The notes under the pieces are model-generated. The model worked only from the letters and a program-made list of their open reading frames with translations, did no database searches and had not been told where the DNA came from. The position numbers were made by a program, and so were the translations under genes. Below are positions 8,643 to 16,906 of a stretch of DNA of 64,000 nucleotides, in pieces (the stretch's first letter is position 1; each line of letters begins with the position of its first letter). The stretch is from Aquirufa antheringensis (GTDB lineage Bacteria; Bacteroidota; Bacteroidia; Cytophagales; Spirosomataceae). The DNA is taken from contig NZ_SEWZ01000003.1 in assembly GCF_004307425.1 (NCBI RefSeq), forward strand, positions 248,001 to 312,000, read 5' to 3'.

Positions 8643-9362
8643 GGCCAGCATTCTACCTGTCACGCCCTTTTCCATTCGGTGTGAAAAGAAGTCTGCATTA
8701 TTCTCCACCGTGCAGGAAGGATCTATCTCTATTTGTTGAATACCTAATGCGCGTAATTGGGCTTCATTCGCAGCTTTTAAATCGACGTGCCATTTGGCCC
8801 CTTTTCGCGTTTTGAATTCTTCCGAAAATTGCGCTGCCACTTCGTCTCCAACTTCGAAATGAGCGAAACTGATGCAAGGTCCAATGTAGACTAATAGGTC
8901 CGCAGGATTAGACCCTCGGTTCTCAATCATGCGTTTGGCAGTTTTCTCAACAATCCTAGCGACTGTTCCTTTCCATCCCGCATGTATGGCCGCACAAACG
9001 CGCGTAACGGGGTCTGCTACTAAAATAGGGGTGCAATCAGCGATTCCCACGCCCGCAAAAACTCCCGGTTGAACTGAAATCATCGCATCGAATCCGGATT
9101 GATATCCAGTTCTACCTGTTACCCAAATTTTATCGCCGTGCACCTGGTAGGAACGAGCTAAATCGGCTGGCGCAATGCCTACGTCAGCGCAAAGAAGAGA
9201 AAGATTCTGTTCAATGACTTCGGGCGCATCATCGGTGTGGACGCCTACGTTTAAAGAGGAATAAGGACCTTCACTCAAGCCGCCGTGGCGAGTGCTAACA
9301 CCCGCCACGAGGCCTGGTATGGATTGAAAAATAGTAGGTCTAACGAAACGACTAGGCGTCAT
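8619..9362 (-). CDS. pgeF: peptidoglycan editing factor / purine nucleoside phosphorylase-like (YfiH, DUF152)
   Basis: 247 aa, Cu-oxidase_4/YfiH family. Members remove wrongly inserted amino acids from peptidoglycan precursors and also show purine nucleoside phosphorylase or adenosine deaminase activity in vitro. Family motifs: STRHGGLSEGPYSSLNVG (residues about 23-40), SYQVHGDKIW with a site His, GIADCTPILVAD with the site Cys, HAGWKGT with the site His, and YIGPCIS. Its start overlaps the end of the upstream gluconate-dehydrogenase-subunit gene by 11 bases, so it is the third gene of a minus-strand operon with the GMC oxidoreductase. Confidence 0.92.
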   Translation of the reverse strand: MTPSRFVRPTIFQSIPGLVAGVSTRHGGLSEGPYSSLNVGVHTDDAPEVIEQNLSLLCADVGIAPADLARSYQVHGDKIWVTGRTGYQSGFDAMISVQPGVFAGVGIADCTPILVADPVTRVCAAIHAGWKGTVARIVEKTAKRMIENRGSNPADLLVYIGPCISFAHFEVGDEVAAQFSEEFKTRKGAKWHVDLKAANEAQLRALGIQQIEIDPSCTVENNADFFSHRMEKGVTGRMLALIGFQVA

Positions 9363-9975
9363 AACTTAAACCATATTGTTTTAATACATCGTCTGGAACT
9401 CCGTTCCATTGATTCGGTGTATTTCCTTTGTATTCGAGGTCTTCGATACCGATTTTAGAGGTATAGAATCCGGTTGCTGTTAAATTGCGCATCAATGTAA
9501 AAAATGATTCTCCTTGGGATAAATGTTTAGGCGTTTTGCCCGGGTACGCGATATCATCTACGATGTTAATCCGCTGTTTGGGCGTAATATCGATGAAGTT
9601 TTTAGAAAAACGCTTATTCGATTCTACATCTAACCAACGTAATCCACCGCGCATAGGCGTCTTAAATTCCGTTTTGTCTTTGACGATGAACTCAATAAAG
9701 GCTGTTACACCTGATTGAGATGCACTGCCAGATTTCTTGTCTGCCGGAATGATGATATCAGATAGCACCGTAATCGTCGCTAACTCGTGTGCGTTCAAGA
9801 ATACTTCCGCTTTTAGCGCAGCTTCTTGTTCCGCTTCATCTTGCGTACGACCGTTCGGTCTTTTGACCGGAACTTTGCCGAGATTTAAATTCTCAATCGC
9901 TTTTTCATCCGGATTGAAAACGGCTAAGCCCAGTGAACTTAAGCCCATATTTTTTAAATAGTCTCTTCTTTTCAT
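9352..9975 (-). CDS. gluconate 2-dehydrogenase subunit 3 family protein
   Basis: 207 aa from ATG 9975 (MKRRDYLKNMGLSSLGLAVF); the longer frame reaching back to 10089 would run into the GMC gene and is rejected. The N-terminus resembles a twin-arginine leader (RRDYLK then a short hydrophobic stretch), and family members are exported with their catalytic partner. The body has ELATITVLSDIIIPADKKSGSASQSGVTAFIEFIV and the helical ending typical of the small gamma subunit of membrane gluconate/glucose/fructose dehydrogenases. One base separates it from the upstream GMC oxidoreductase, its likely catalytic partner. No cytochrome c subunit gene is adjacent. Confidence 0.85.
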   Translation of the reverse strand: MKRRDYLKNMGLSSLGLAVFNPDEKAIENLNLGKVPVKRPNGRTQDEAEQEAALKAEVFLNAHELATITVLSDIIIPADKKSGSASQSGVTAFIEFIVKDKTEFKTPMRGGLRWLDVESNKRFSKNFIDITPKQRINIVDDIAYPGKTPKHLSQGESFFTLMRNLTATGFYTSKIGIEDLEYKGNTPNQWNGVPDDVLKQYGLSYDA

Positions 9976-9976
9976 C

Positions 9977-11734
9977 TTACAGGTTGCCTTTTTTGCGTTG
10001 ATCGATAATGTATTCAGATGTACGTAAGGATAATGCCAAAATCGTCCAAGTCGCGTTTTTATCTCCTTGAGATACGAATGGAGCGGCATCTGCTACGAAC
10101 AAGTTCTTCACGTCGTGCGCTTGGCAGTTCGAATTGAGCACCGACGTATTCTTATCGTTACCCATACGAGCCGTTCCTACTTCGTGAATAATGCGACCTG
10201 GGTCAGCTAAACCGTAGTTGTTTTCTGCGCCTGGTTTCTTGCCCAAAGCCTCGCCACCCATCGAGTGAATAATCTCTTCGAAGGTGTCTTGCATGTGTTT
10301 GGCCTGCTTCACTTCGTAATCGCTCCATTTGTAATTAAAACGAAGCACTGAGATACCGAATTTGTCTACGACGTTCGGATCAATTTCACAATAGTTGTCC
10401 TCGCGAGGCACAGGTTCTCCACGTCCTGCAAAACCGACGTAAGCACCATAGAATCGGCGGTAATCCTCTTTCAAGGTCGCACCATACCCTCCAGCCGCTT
10501 TCTTAATTCCATCGCGGTTGAAATTCTCCCTCCCGTTTAAGCCTTCGATTCCCCAGCCGAAACCGTAGTTAGGCATTCCCATACCACCACCGTATTCGAT
10601 GTGGTAGCCACGTGGGAAGTCTAATTTTTTGTTATCTAACCACCAAGGCGTATACACGTGCATCCCGCCCACACCATCTTCGTTATAGCGTTTCCGGTCA
10701 AATAAAGACGGGATAATCGCGGAACGAGAGGCTCCAGTGGAGTCATTGATGTATTTCCCTACGACGCCGCTGGAATTAGCAATACCATTAGGGAAGCGTG
10801 CGCTTTTCGAATTCAATAATAAACGAGCTGTTTCACCAGCAGAGGCAGCTAAAACAACGATTTTTCCTTTGACAGAATACTCCATCATCGTGCCTGTATG
10901 CACATAAGAAACGCCCGTTGCTAAGCCTGTCACAGGATCTGTCATGACTTCTCGCGCCATGGCGAAAGGAAGTAAAGTCGTGTTACCTGTTTGGACAGCT
11001 GGTTTTACTAATACGGATGAGGACGAGAAATCGGCGTAGGCAGAGCAACCGCGGTTACATTGTCCGCAATAAAAGCAAGAACCACGCTCGTTGTTAATCG
11101 GTTTCGTTAACATCGACATGCGCGACGGATAGGTCGGGATGCCTAAGGCTTTGTTCGCCTTTTTGATCATTAATTCGTGTAGACGAGGCTTAGGAGGAGG
11201 CAAGAAATAGCCATCTGGATCATTTCTTAGGCCTTCATTTGTGCCAAAAACCCCAATCATTTGATCTACCTTATCGTAATAAGGCTTCATATCATCATAT
11301 CCGATAGGCCAGTCATCGCCTAGGCCATCGATACTTTTTCTTTTAAAATCATCTGGACCAAATCGCAAGGAAATACGTCCCCAGTGGTTCGTACGACCAC
11401 CCACCATCCGAGAGCGGAACCAATCAAACTTTGTCCCCTCTTTTCGCGTGTAGGGTTCTCCTTCGATATCCCAGCCACCATAGGCCGCATCAAAATCGCC
11501 AAAATTACGTAGCGAAGAACTCGCTCCGCGGCGAAGCGATTCGTAGGGCCATTTCATTTGGGTCATGTCTTTTGGATCCGCCGGGTCAAAAGGCTGTCCA
11601 GCCTCCAGAATGCACACTTTTGCTCCGGCTTTTGCCAGCGTGTGCGCGGCCATACCGCCACCCGCACCGGAACCTACGATCACTACATCGAAAACCTCTT
11701 GCTGAGATTTAATGTAAATAGAGGAGTTAATCAT
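9977..11734 (-). CDS. GMC-family FAD oxidoreductase (sugar/alcohol dehydrogenase catalytic subunit)
   Basis: 585 aa from ATG 11734 (MINSSIYIKSQQEVFDVVIVG); the longer frame to 11827 would overlap the divergent mutS gene. The FAD Rossmann motif VVIVGSGAGGG is followed by LAKAGAKVCILEAG; the GMC C-terminal block shows GTARMGNDKNTSVLN, NLFVADAAPF and ATWTILALSLRTSEYI. A cysteine cluster C-x2-C-x2-C-x3-C (GSCFYCGQCNRGCS, residues about 210-223) suggests an iron-sulfur site like that of FAD-dependent glucose/fructose dehydrogenases. With the subunit-3 gene next to it this is probably a membrane-linked dehydrogenase of a sugar or sugar acid. No twin-arginine signal is visible, so it may be exported with its partner. 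Substrate unknown. Confidence 0.87.
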   Translation of the reverse strand: MINSSIYIKSQQEVFDVVIVGSGAGGGMAAHTLAKAGAKVCILEAGQPFDPADPKDMTQMKWPYESLRRGASSSLRNFGDFDAAYGGWDIEGEPYTRKEGTKFDWFRSRMVGGRTNHWGRISLRFGPDDFKRKSIDGLGDDWPIGYDDMKPYYDKVDQMIGVFGTNEGLRNDPDGYFLPPPKPRLHELMIKKANKALGIPTYPSRMSMLTKPINNERGSCFYCGQCNRGCSAYADFSSSSVLVKPAVQTGNTTLLPFAMAREVMTDPVTGLATGVSYVHTGTMMEYSVKGKIVVLAASAGETARLLLNSKSARFPNGIANSSGVVGKYINDSTGASRSAIIPSLFDRKRYNEDGVGGMHVYTPWWLDNKKLDFPRGYHIEYGGGMGMPNYGFGWGIEGLNGRENFNRDGIKKAAGGYGATLKEDYRRFYGAYVGFAGRGEPVPREDNYCEIDPNVVDKFGISVLRFNYKWSDYEVKQAKHMQDTFEEIIHSMGGEALGKKPGAENNYGLADPGRIIHEVGTARMGNDKNTSVLNSNCQAHDVKNLFVADAAPFVSQGDKNATWTILALSLRTSEYIIDQRKKGNL

Positions 11735-11758
11735 TTTGTTAATCTGGTTTAGAGAAAT

Positions 11759-11786
11759 CAAAAATAGAAAAATTGGTTTATTTTTG
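11759..11786. promoter_or_regulatory. two opposed -7-like boxes between GMC operon and mutS
   Basis: CAAAAATA (11759-11766; TATTTTTG on the minus strand, toward the GMC gene) and TATTTTTG (11779-11786; toward mutS) form an 8-base inverted repeat. Both match TAnnTTTG. No TTG sits at the expected -33 distance on either side, so these are -7-only candidates in an AT-rich spacer. Confidence 0.33.
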
Positions 11787-11807
11787 TCATTAATAGAAAA
11801 GAAATAT

Positions 11808-14438
11808 TTGGCACGGAAAGCAGACAACGGAGAGGAGCCATTGAAAAAAGGGGAAACCCCACTTTCAAGGCAGTTTAATCAAATCAAGGCGAAATACCCA
11901 GGGGCCATTTTATTGTTCCGGGTGGGGGACTTTTACGAGACCTTTGGCCAAGATGCGGTGAAAGCCTCGAAAATTTTAGGGATTGTTTTGACGCGCCGAA
12001 ATAATGGCAACGCCGATGCTGAATTAGCGGGTTTTCCACACCATTCTTTGGACACCTATTTGCCTAAATTAGTCCGTGCAGGCGAACGCGTAGCCATTTG
12101 TGATCAATTAGAAGATCCGGCGACCGTTAAGGGAATTGTGAAACGGGGTGTTACGGAATTAGTGACCCCGGGTGTTTCATTTAACGATCAAGTACTTGAT
12201 AATAAGCGCAATAACTATGTGGCGGCTATTTCTGTAGAAGAAAAATCTTCGACCTACGGAATTGCCTTACTGGATATCTCGACGGGGGAGTTTATGTGCT
12301 CACAGGGGCCTTTGGCCTATATCCAGAAGTTAGTCCAAAGTTTTCTGCCGGCCGAGATCTTGTATCCGAAGAAACACCGTAATGCCTTCATCGATGCCTT
12401 TGGAGAGCAATTTCACAGCTTTACGATGGAGGAGTGGATTTTTACCCACGAATTCACGTACCCGCTTTTAACACAACATTTTAAGACCAAAAACCTGAAG
12501 GGCTTTGGGATTGAAAATAGTCCGCTAGGTATCATTTCTGCTGGAGTTATCTTACATTATTTAGCCGAAACAGAGCACCGCGCGATCGGTCATATTTCTT
12601 CGATTCAACGCATTGAGGAGGATAAATACGTTTGGTTAGATCGTTTTACCATCCGAAACCTAGAATTAATTCATCCGACTCAAGAGGGCGGAGTTCCCTT
12701 AATTGCACTCATCGACCAAACCTTGACGGCGATGGGTGGTCGTTTACTGCGTAAATGGCTGGTCTTGCCTTTGAAAGATTTAAAAACGATCGAACAACGT
12801 CAAGAAGGCGTGGCGGGTTTACTCGCCTCTTCGAGTTTATTGGATCAAGTTTCGGATTTATTGAAACCTATCGGGGATCTGGAGCGGATGATTTCCAAAG
12901 TCGCCGCAGGTCGCATCAATCCCCGCGAATTAAATGCCTTGAAAAAGGCCTTGCAACAGATTCCCGAGATTAAAACCTTGCTATCGGCTTCTACATCACC
13001 GAGCCTTTCAGGTCTTGCGAACAGCCTCGAAACTTGCGCGGAATTAGTAGATAAAATTGACACGATTTTGCGCGAAGATCCGCCCGTTTTAATGCACCAA
13101 GGAGGCATGATCAAAAGCGGTTATTTAGCGGAATTAGATGAATTGCACGGACTATCTAGCTCCGGCAAGAACTTCTTAGCCGATATCCAAAAGCGCGAAA
13201 TTGAACGCACCGGAATTACTTCTTTGAAGGTTTCTTATAACAAGGTTTTTGGCTATTATTTAGAAGTCACCAATGCGCACAAAGACCGCGTTCCTCCGGA
13301 GTGGATTCGCAAGCAGACTTTAGTCAATGCAGAGCGTTATATCACGGAAGAATTAAAGATTTACGAGGAGAAAATTCTGAGCGCGGAGGATAAAATATCC
13401 GTTATAGAATTCCGTCTATTCCAAGAATTAGTTCAAGATGCTTTGGGTTATATCACTCAGATTCAACAGAATGCGTTGGGTATAGCCACCCTCGATGTCT
13501 TAGCCTCCTTTGCTACGGTAGCGAAGAAGAATAACTATGTTCGTCCATTGTTAAACGAAACGGAGATTCTCGATATCAAAGGTGGTCGTCACCCAGTGAT
13601 TGAAAAACAGTTGCCAGCCGGCGAAAATTATGTCCCCAATGACATCTATTTAGACGATAAAACGCAGCAGATTATGATGATTACGGGTCCCAATATGGCT
13701 GGTAAATCGGCTCTATTGCGTCAAACAGCCTTGATCGTCTTGCTTGCTCAGATGGGATCCTATGTTCCGGCTGAATCCGCGACGTTGGGTTTAGTAGACA
13801 AGGTATTCACGCGCGTGGGTGCTTCAGATAACTTGTCCAAAGGAGAATCCACTTTCATGGTCGAGATGACGGAAACGGCAGCCATTTTGAATAATTTATC
13901 GTCTCGCTCCCTCGTTTTGTTGGACGAAATTGGTCGCGGAACCTCGACGTATGATGGCGTTTCGATGGCATGGGCGATCGCAGAACACTTGCACAATCAT
14001 CCTGCGTATAAGGCCAAAACCTTATTTGCCACCCACTACCACGAATTGAACGAATTAACGCAAGACTTCCCGCGCATTCAAAACTTCCACGTTTCGGTGA
14101 AAGAAGTGGGGAACAAAATCATCTTCTTGCGCAAATTATTGCCAGGCGGAAGTGCGCATAGTTTTGGTATCCACGTGGCTCAATTAGCCGGGATGCCTAC
14201 ATCTCTCGTTTTACGTGCACACGAAATTCTTCAAAACCTGGAGAAAGACCACGTGTTAGAAGACAACATCGATAAGCTGAAAGAGATGCCGAAGGCAAAT
14301 TACCAAATGAGTCTGTTTGGCGCAGAAATTCCGGAAGGCCTCCAAAAAATCGAGGATCAATTAAAGGAATTAGATGTGAATTCGTTGTCGCCTATTGAGG
14401 CGTTGTTGAAGTTGAATGAATTAAAGCGATTGCTTTAA
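11808..14438 (+). CDS. mutS: DNA mismatch repair ATPase MutS
   Basis: Recognises mispaired bases and recruits MutL. No ATG occurs in frame before the conserved region; TTG at 11808 gives MARKADNGEEPLKKGETPLSRQFN, 876 aa, which matches the usual start of Bacteroidota MutS. Residues about 40-46 carry the mismatch-contacting GDFYETFG (Phe-x-Glu), followed by LAGFPHHSLDTYLPKLV and RVAICDQLEDP. The clamp/lever region is intact, and the ATPase shows Walker A GPNMAGKS (about 626-633), ESTFMVEM, Walker B LVLLDEIGRGTSTYDG and ATHYHEL. Divergent from the GMC operon and convergent with nadK; the stop codon runs into a heptad-repeat island. Confidence 0.96.
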   Translation: MARKADNGEEPLKKGETPLSRQFNQIKAKYPGAILLFRVGDFYETFGQDAVKASKILGIVLTRRNNGNADAELAGFPHHSLDTYLPKLVRAGERVAICDQLEDPATVKGIVKRGVTELVTPGVSFNDQVLDNKRNNYVAAISVEEKSSTYGIALLDISTGEFMCSQGPLAYIQKLVQSFLPAEILYPKKHRNAFIDAFGEQFHSFTMEEWIFTHEFTYPLLTQHFKTKNLKGFGIENSPLGIISAGVILHYLAETEHRAIGHISSIQRIEEDKYVWLDRFTIRNLELIHPTQEGGVPLIALIDQTLTAMGGRLLRKWLVLPLKDLKTIEQRQEGVAGLLASSSLLDQVSDLLKPIGDLERMISKVAAGRINPRELNALKKALQQIPEIKTLLSASTSPSLSGLANSLETCAELVDKIDTILREDPPVLMHQGGMIKSGYLAELDELHGLSSSGKNFLADIQKREIERTGITSLKVSYNKVFGYYLEVTNAHKDRVPPEWIRKQTLVNAERYITEELKIYEEKILSAEDKISVIEFRLFQELVQDALGYITQIQQNALGIATLDVLASFATVAKKNNYVRPLLNETEILDIKGGRHPVIEKQLPAGENYVPNDIYLDDKTQQIMMITGPNMAGKSALLRQTALIVLLAQMGSYVPAESATLGLVDKVFTRVGASDNLSKGESTFMVEMTETAAILNNLSSRSLVLLDEIGRGTSTYDGVSMAWAIAEHLHNHPAYKAKTLFATHYHELNELTQDFPRIQNFHVSVKEVGNKIIFLRKLLPGGSAHSFGIHVAQLAGMPTSLVLRAHEILQNLEKDHVLEDNIDKLKEMPKANYQMSLFGAEIPEGLQKIEDQLKELDVNSLSPIEALLKLNELKRLL

Positions 14439-14530
14439 AGATTATAGATAAGAGAGTATAGATAATAGAGTAGAGAGTGTAGATTAGTATTTAATTATCT
14501 CTACTCTTTACTCTATAATCTCTAATCTTA
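14438..14530. repeat. heptad-repeat island A (mutS/nadK)
   Basis: The whole 92-base spacer reads as 13 consecutive 7-base words in one phase: AAGATTA TAGATAA, GAGAGTA TAGATAA, TAGAGTA GAGAGTG, TAGATTA GTATTTA, then the inverted series ATTATCT CTACTCT, TTACTCT ATAATCT, CTAATCT. The second half is roughly the reverse complement of the first, so the transcript of either strand can fold back on itself. It begins in the mutS stop codon and ends in the nadK stop codon. It may serve as a shared 3' end for the two convergent genes, but it has no T-run. Confidence 0.85.
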
Positions 14531-15409
14531 GTTCCGAACATCTAACCCCCAATTCAACTTACTCCTCAACGTCTGCAAGAAATCATCTCCCGGAATTTTG
14601 ATCAATTTCGCAGAGAAAGGAGCCTTTTTGACTTCGATTTTGAAGTGGCTGTCGATGACTTTTGAACGCGAATCCAGCGAGATAAGGAAGTTTTTGCTTC
14701 GAGAGCTTACCTCAAAAGTTAATACAGCTGAACTAGAAACAAGGAGCGGGCGCACATTTAAATTGTGCGGGCTCATAGGTGCAATGATGAATATATCGGA
14801 ACTTGGGATCACTAAGGGACCGCCCACCGCTAACGAGTAACCGGTGGATCCAGTGGCTGTGGATACAATTAATCCGTCTGCCCAATAGGAATTCAAGTAA
14901 TTGCCGTCTACGAAGGCTTTAATAGTAATCATGGAAGACGTATCTGTCTTCATGATGCCCACTTCGTTGAGTCCAAAGCCTTTTCCATCAAAAAAATCAA
15001 CCTCGGATTCTACGGAAACCAAACTTCTGTTTTCGATTCGGTAATTTCCTTGTAAAACGGTGTCTAATGCGGCGCTGATTTCTGGGGGTGACAGGGTGGC
15101 TAAAAAGCCCAATCGGCCCGTGTTGATCCCTAAAATGGGGATTTCCTTTGCGCCTATTTGAGTCAACGTTTCTAAGAGTGTTCCATCTCCGCCAATACTC
15201 CAAGCCATGTCCGCGGATTCTAAACCTTTCTCAGTGGAATAGCTGGGTACTTCTGCCACGGAGAAGCCGTGTTCGAGGAGGTGATTTTTGAAGAAATCGG
15301 AGAGGAGGGGCTGGCAGTTTTTAGCACAAATATCCGCCCACATTTTCTCCATTAAGGGCTTGGTTTCAGCCGAAAAGGTTTTTCCGTGAATGGCTAATTG
15401 TACACTCAT
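14528..15409 (-). CDS. nadK: NAD kinase
   Basis: Phosphorylates NAD to NADP (293 aa, usual length). Motifs: SIGGDGTLLETL (GGDGT, residues 73-77), ILGINTGRLGFLA, GLNEVGI (NE/D motif), DGLIVSTATGSTGYSLAVGGP and APMSPHNLNVRPLLV. It shares one base with the stop of the upstream CBS-domain gene, so it is the last gene of the operon alpha/beta hydrolase - CBS protein - nadK. Its stop codon lies in heptad island A. Confidence 0.96.
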   Translation of the reverse strand: MSVQLAIHGKTFSAETKPLMEKMWADICAKNCQPLLSDFFKNHLLEHGFSVAEVPSYSTEKGLESADMAWSIGGDGTLLETLTQIGAKEIPILGINTGRLGFLATLSPPEISAALDTVLQGNYRIENRSLVSVESEVDFFDGKGFGLNEVGIMKTDTSSMITIKAFVDGNYLNSYWADGLIVSTATGSTGYSLAVGGPLVIPSSDIFIIAPMSPHNLNVRPLLVSSSAVLTFEVSSRSKNFLISLDSRSKVIDSHFKIEVKKAPFSAKLIKIPGDDFLQTLRSKLNWGLDVRN

Positions 15410-16053
15410 TATAGATCAATAAAACGCATTAAATGATCAAAACGATCCTGGTCAACTTCAAGTTGCTCGCCAAAAACAAAGGCTTTTTCTATGAAAATGC
15501 CATGCCTTTCCAGATTAGAAATAATCTTGCCAAAAGTCTCTGTTTGAACTTGTAATACTACATTAGGCTCTTGGAAAAAACTGCGGACGACAAATCCTTT
15601 TTCCTCCTCAATGATGCGAATGATCGTACTGAGGCTGTCTCGAGAAGCTTGGAAAGGGATTCGGATAATGCCTCCGTTTTTGTTTTCTAACCCTGAATTT
15701 AGTAGGAGATTTCCGGCCGTATTTTTGGTCAAATAACCTCTAAATAAACCCCCCGAATTAGTAATGGCGATGAGATCAAAACTTGGTTCATCAAACCAAG
15801 GCAAACTAGCTAACACATCCTCTTCCTCTTCCATGTGAAAGGGGTGGAAATGAGCTTTCAGATCTGATAGGCTTTGGTGAGGAGATAAGGCCTGTGCAAG
15901 TATTTCATCGGAAACGAGTCCTATGAATTGTTTGTTTTCTACCACCGCTAACGCATTTACTTCTTGGTTGCGTAACGTTTTCAGTGCTTTCGCAACTGAA
16001 TCTGTTAAACGCAACACCGGTAAATCATAATTCAGGTTTGATAGCATTAACAT
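15409..16053 (-). CDS. CBS-domain protein
   Basis: 214 aa (ATG at 16047 is an equally possible start). Residues about 8-115 form a CBS pair: LPVLRLTDSVAKALKTLRNQEVNALAVVENKQFIGLVSDE, then a second, weaker half ending in FDLIAITNSGGLFRGYLTKN. Residues about 135-190 look like an ACT-like beta-alpha-beta (IIRIIEEEKGFVVRSFFQEPNVVLQVQTE). CBS domains bind adenine nucleotides. The gene sits one base downstream of an alpha/beta hydrolase gene and shares a base with nadK, which makes a nucleotide-sensing role next to NADP synthesis plausible but unproven. The hydrolase-CBS-nadK order is worth comparing among relatives. Confidence 0.8.
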   Translation of the reverse strand: MLMLSNLNYDLPVLRLTDSVAKALKTLRNQEVNALAVVENKQFIGLVSDEILAQALSPHQSLSDLKAHFHPFHMEEEEDVLASLPWFDEPSFDLIAITNSGGLFRGYLTKNTAGNLLLNSGLENKNGGIIRIPFQASRDSLSTIIRIIEEEKGFVVRSFFQEPNVVLQVQTETFGKIISNLERHGIFIEKAFVFGEQLEVDQDRFDHLMRFIDL

Positions 16054-16054
16054 A

Positions 16055-16816
16055 TTATACTGGGTTCTGGTTTAACCAATCGGTTAAAATTTCGTTGAAT
16101 TCAGTGGGTCTTTCCATCATGGGTGCGTGGCAGCATTTGTCAATGAATCGAAGGGTAGAACCTTGAATTAATTGATTGAATTCATGTCCCACTTCTGGCG
16201 GAGTAATGGTGTCATTTAACCCCCAAATTAGGAGGGTAGGAGCTTTGATACGGACAATATCTTTAGCCATATTATTACGTTGCGCAGATTTTGCTATCGC
16301 GATAATGCGCATCACTTTAGGAATGCTATTCGTGATTTCAAACACCTCATCCACTAATTCTTTACTAGCCGTTTTAGGGTCATAAAAGGTATATTCTACG
16401 CGCTCTTTTATATATTCATAATTCCCGCGCTTCGGATAAGAGCCGCCCATCGAGTTTTCAAATAGGCCAGAGGAACCAGTTAAAATTAAGCGTTGGATCT
16501 TTTCAGGATGGCGTAAGGTGTAAATTAATGCCACGTGCCCGCCTAATGAGTTTCCAATCGCGCTGAACTTATCCAGCCCTTTAAATGCAACAAAGCCCTC
16601 GATAAATTCCGTCAATCCCTCACATCCAGCTTCTTTAATGGGCATTTCGTGGATGGGCATCAGTGGAATAATGACTCTGTAATTTGATTTGAAGTGATTA
16701 ATCACTCCAGCCCAATTGCTTAATGCGCCAAACAATCCGTGAAGTAATAAAAGGGTCTCACCCTGTCCTTCGTCGATGTAACGGTACTCTCCTTCTGCCT
16801 TAATTAGGTACTCCAT
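16055..16816 (-). CDS. alpha/beta-fold hydrolase
   Basis: 253 aa, no signal peptide, so cytoplasmic. The oxyanion loop LLLLHGLFGALSNW (residues about 22-35), the nucleophile elbow GNSLGGHVAL (Ser about 92), the LLIWGLNDTITPP strand with the catalytic Asp, and CCHAPMMERP with the catalytic His make a complete triad. Closest in pattern to the MhpC/haloalkane-dehalogenase-like esterases. Substrate unknown. First gene of an operon with the CBS-domain gene (1 base between) and nadK. It is divergent from the FAD oxidoreductase gene. Confidence 0.87.
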   Translation of the reverse strand: MEYLIKAEGEYRYIDEGQGETLLLLHGLFGALSNWAGVINHFKSNYRVIIPLMPIHEMPIKEAGCEGLTEFIEGFVAFKGLDKFSAIGNSLGGHVALIYTLRHPEKIQRLILTGSSGLFENSMGGSYPKRGNYEYIKERVEYTFYDPKTASKELVDEVFEITNSIPKVMRIIAIAKSAQRNNMAKDIVRIKAPTLLIWGLNDTITPPEVGHEFNQLIQGSTLRFIDKCCHAPMMERPTEFNEILTDWLNQNPV

Positions 16817-16871
16817 TCAGGAATTTTGTATTTATAAACTGCAATTTAATAAAAAGAATGTTAAACAATTT

Positions 16872-16879
16872 TAATTTTG
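16872..16879 (+). promoter_or_regulatory. -7 box upstream of the FAD oxidoreductase gene
   Basis: TAATTTTG is an exact TAnnTTTG box 27 bases before the ATG at 16907. No clear TTG is at the -33 distance. Confidence 0.35.
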
Positions 16880-16906
16880 CAGTGTTTTAAAAAATATAAT
16901 TTATCT

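Noticed and set aside
9976-10089. Upstream extension of the gluconate-dehydrogenase-subunit frame
   Set aside because: It lies wholly inside the GMC gene; the RRDYLK leader at 9975 is the natural start.
11736-11807. Longer mutS start at TTG 11736
   Set aside because: The residues are unlike any MutS N-terminus and the segment contains the probable promoter; TTG 11808 gives the expected MARK start.
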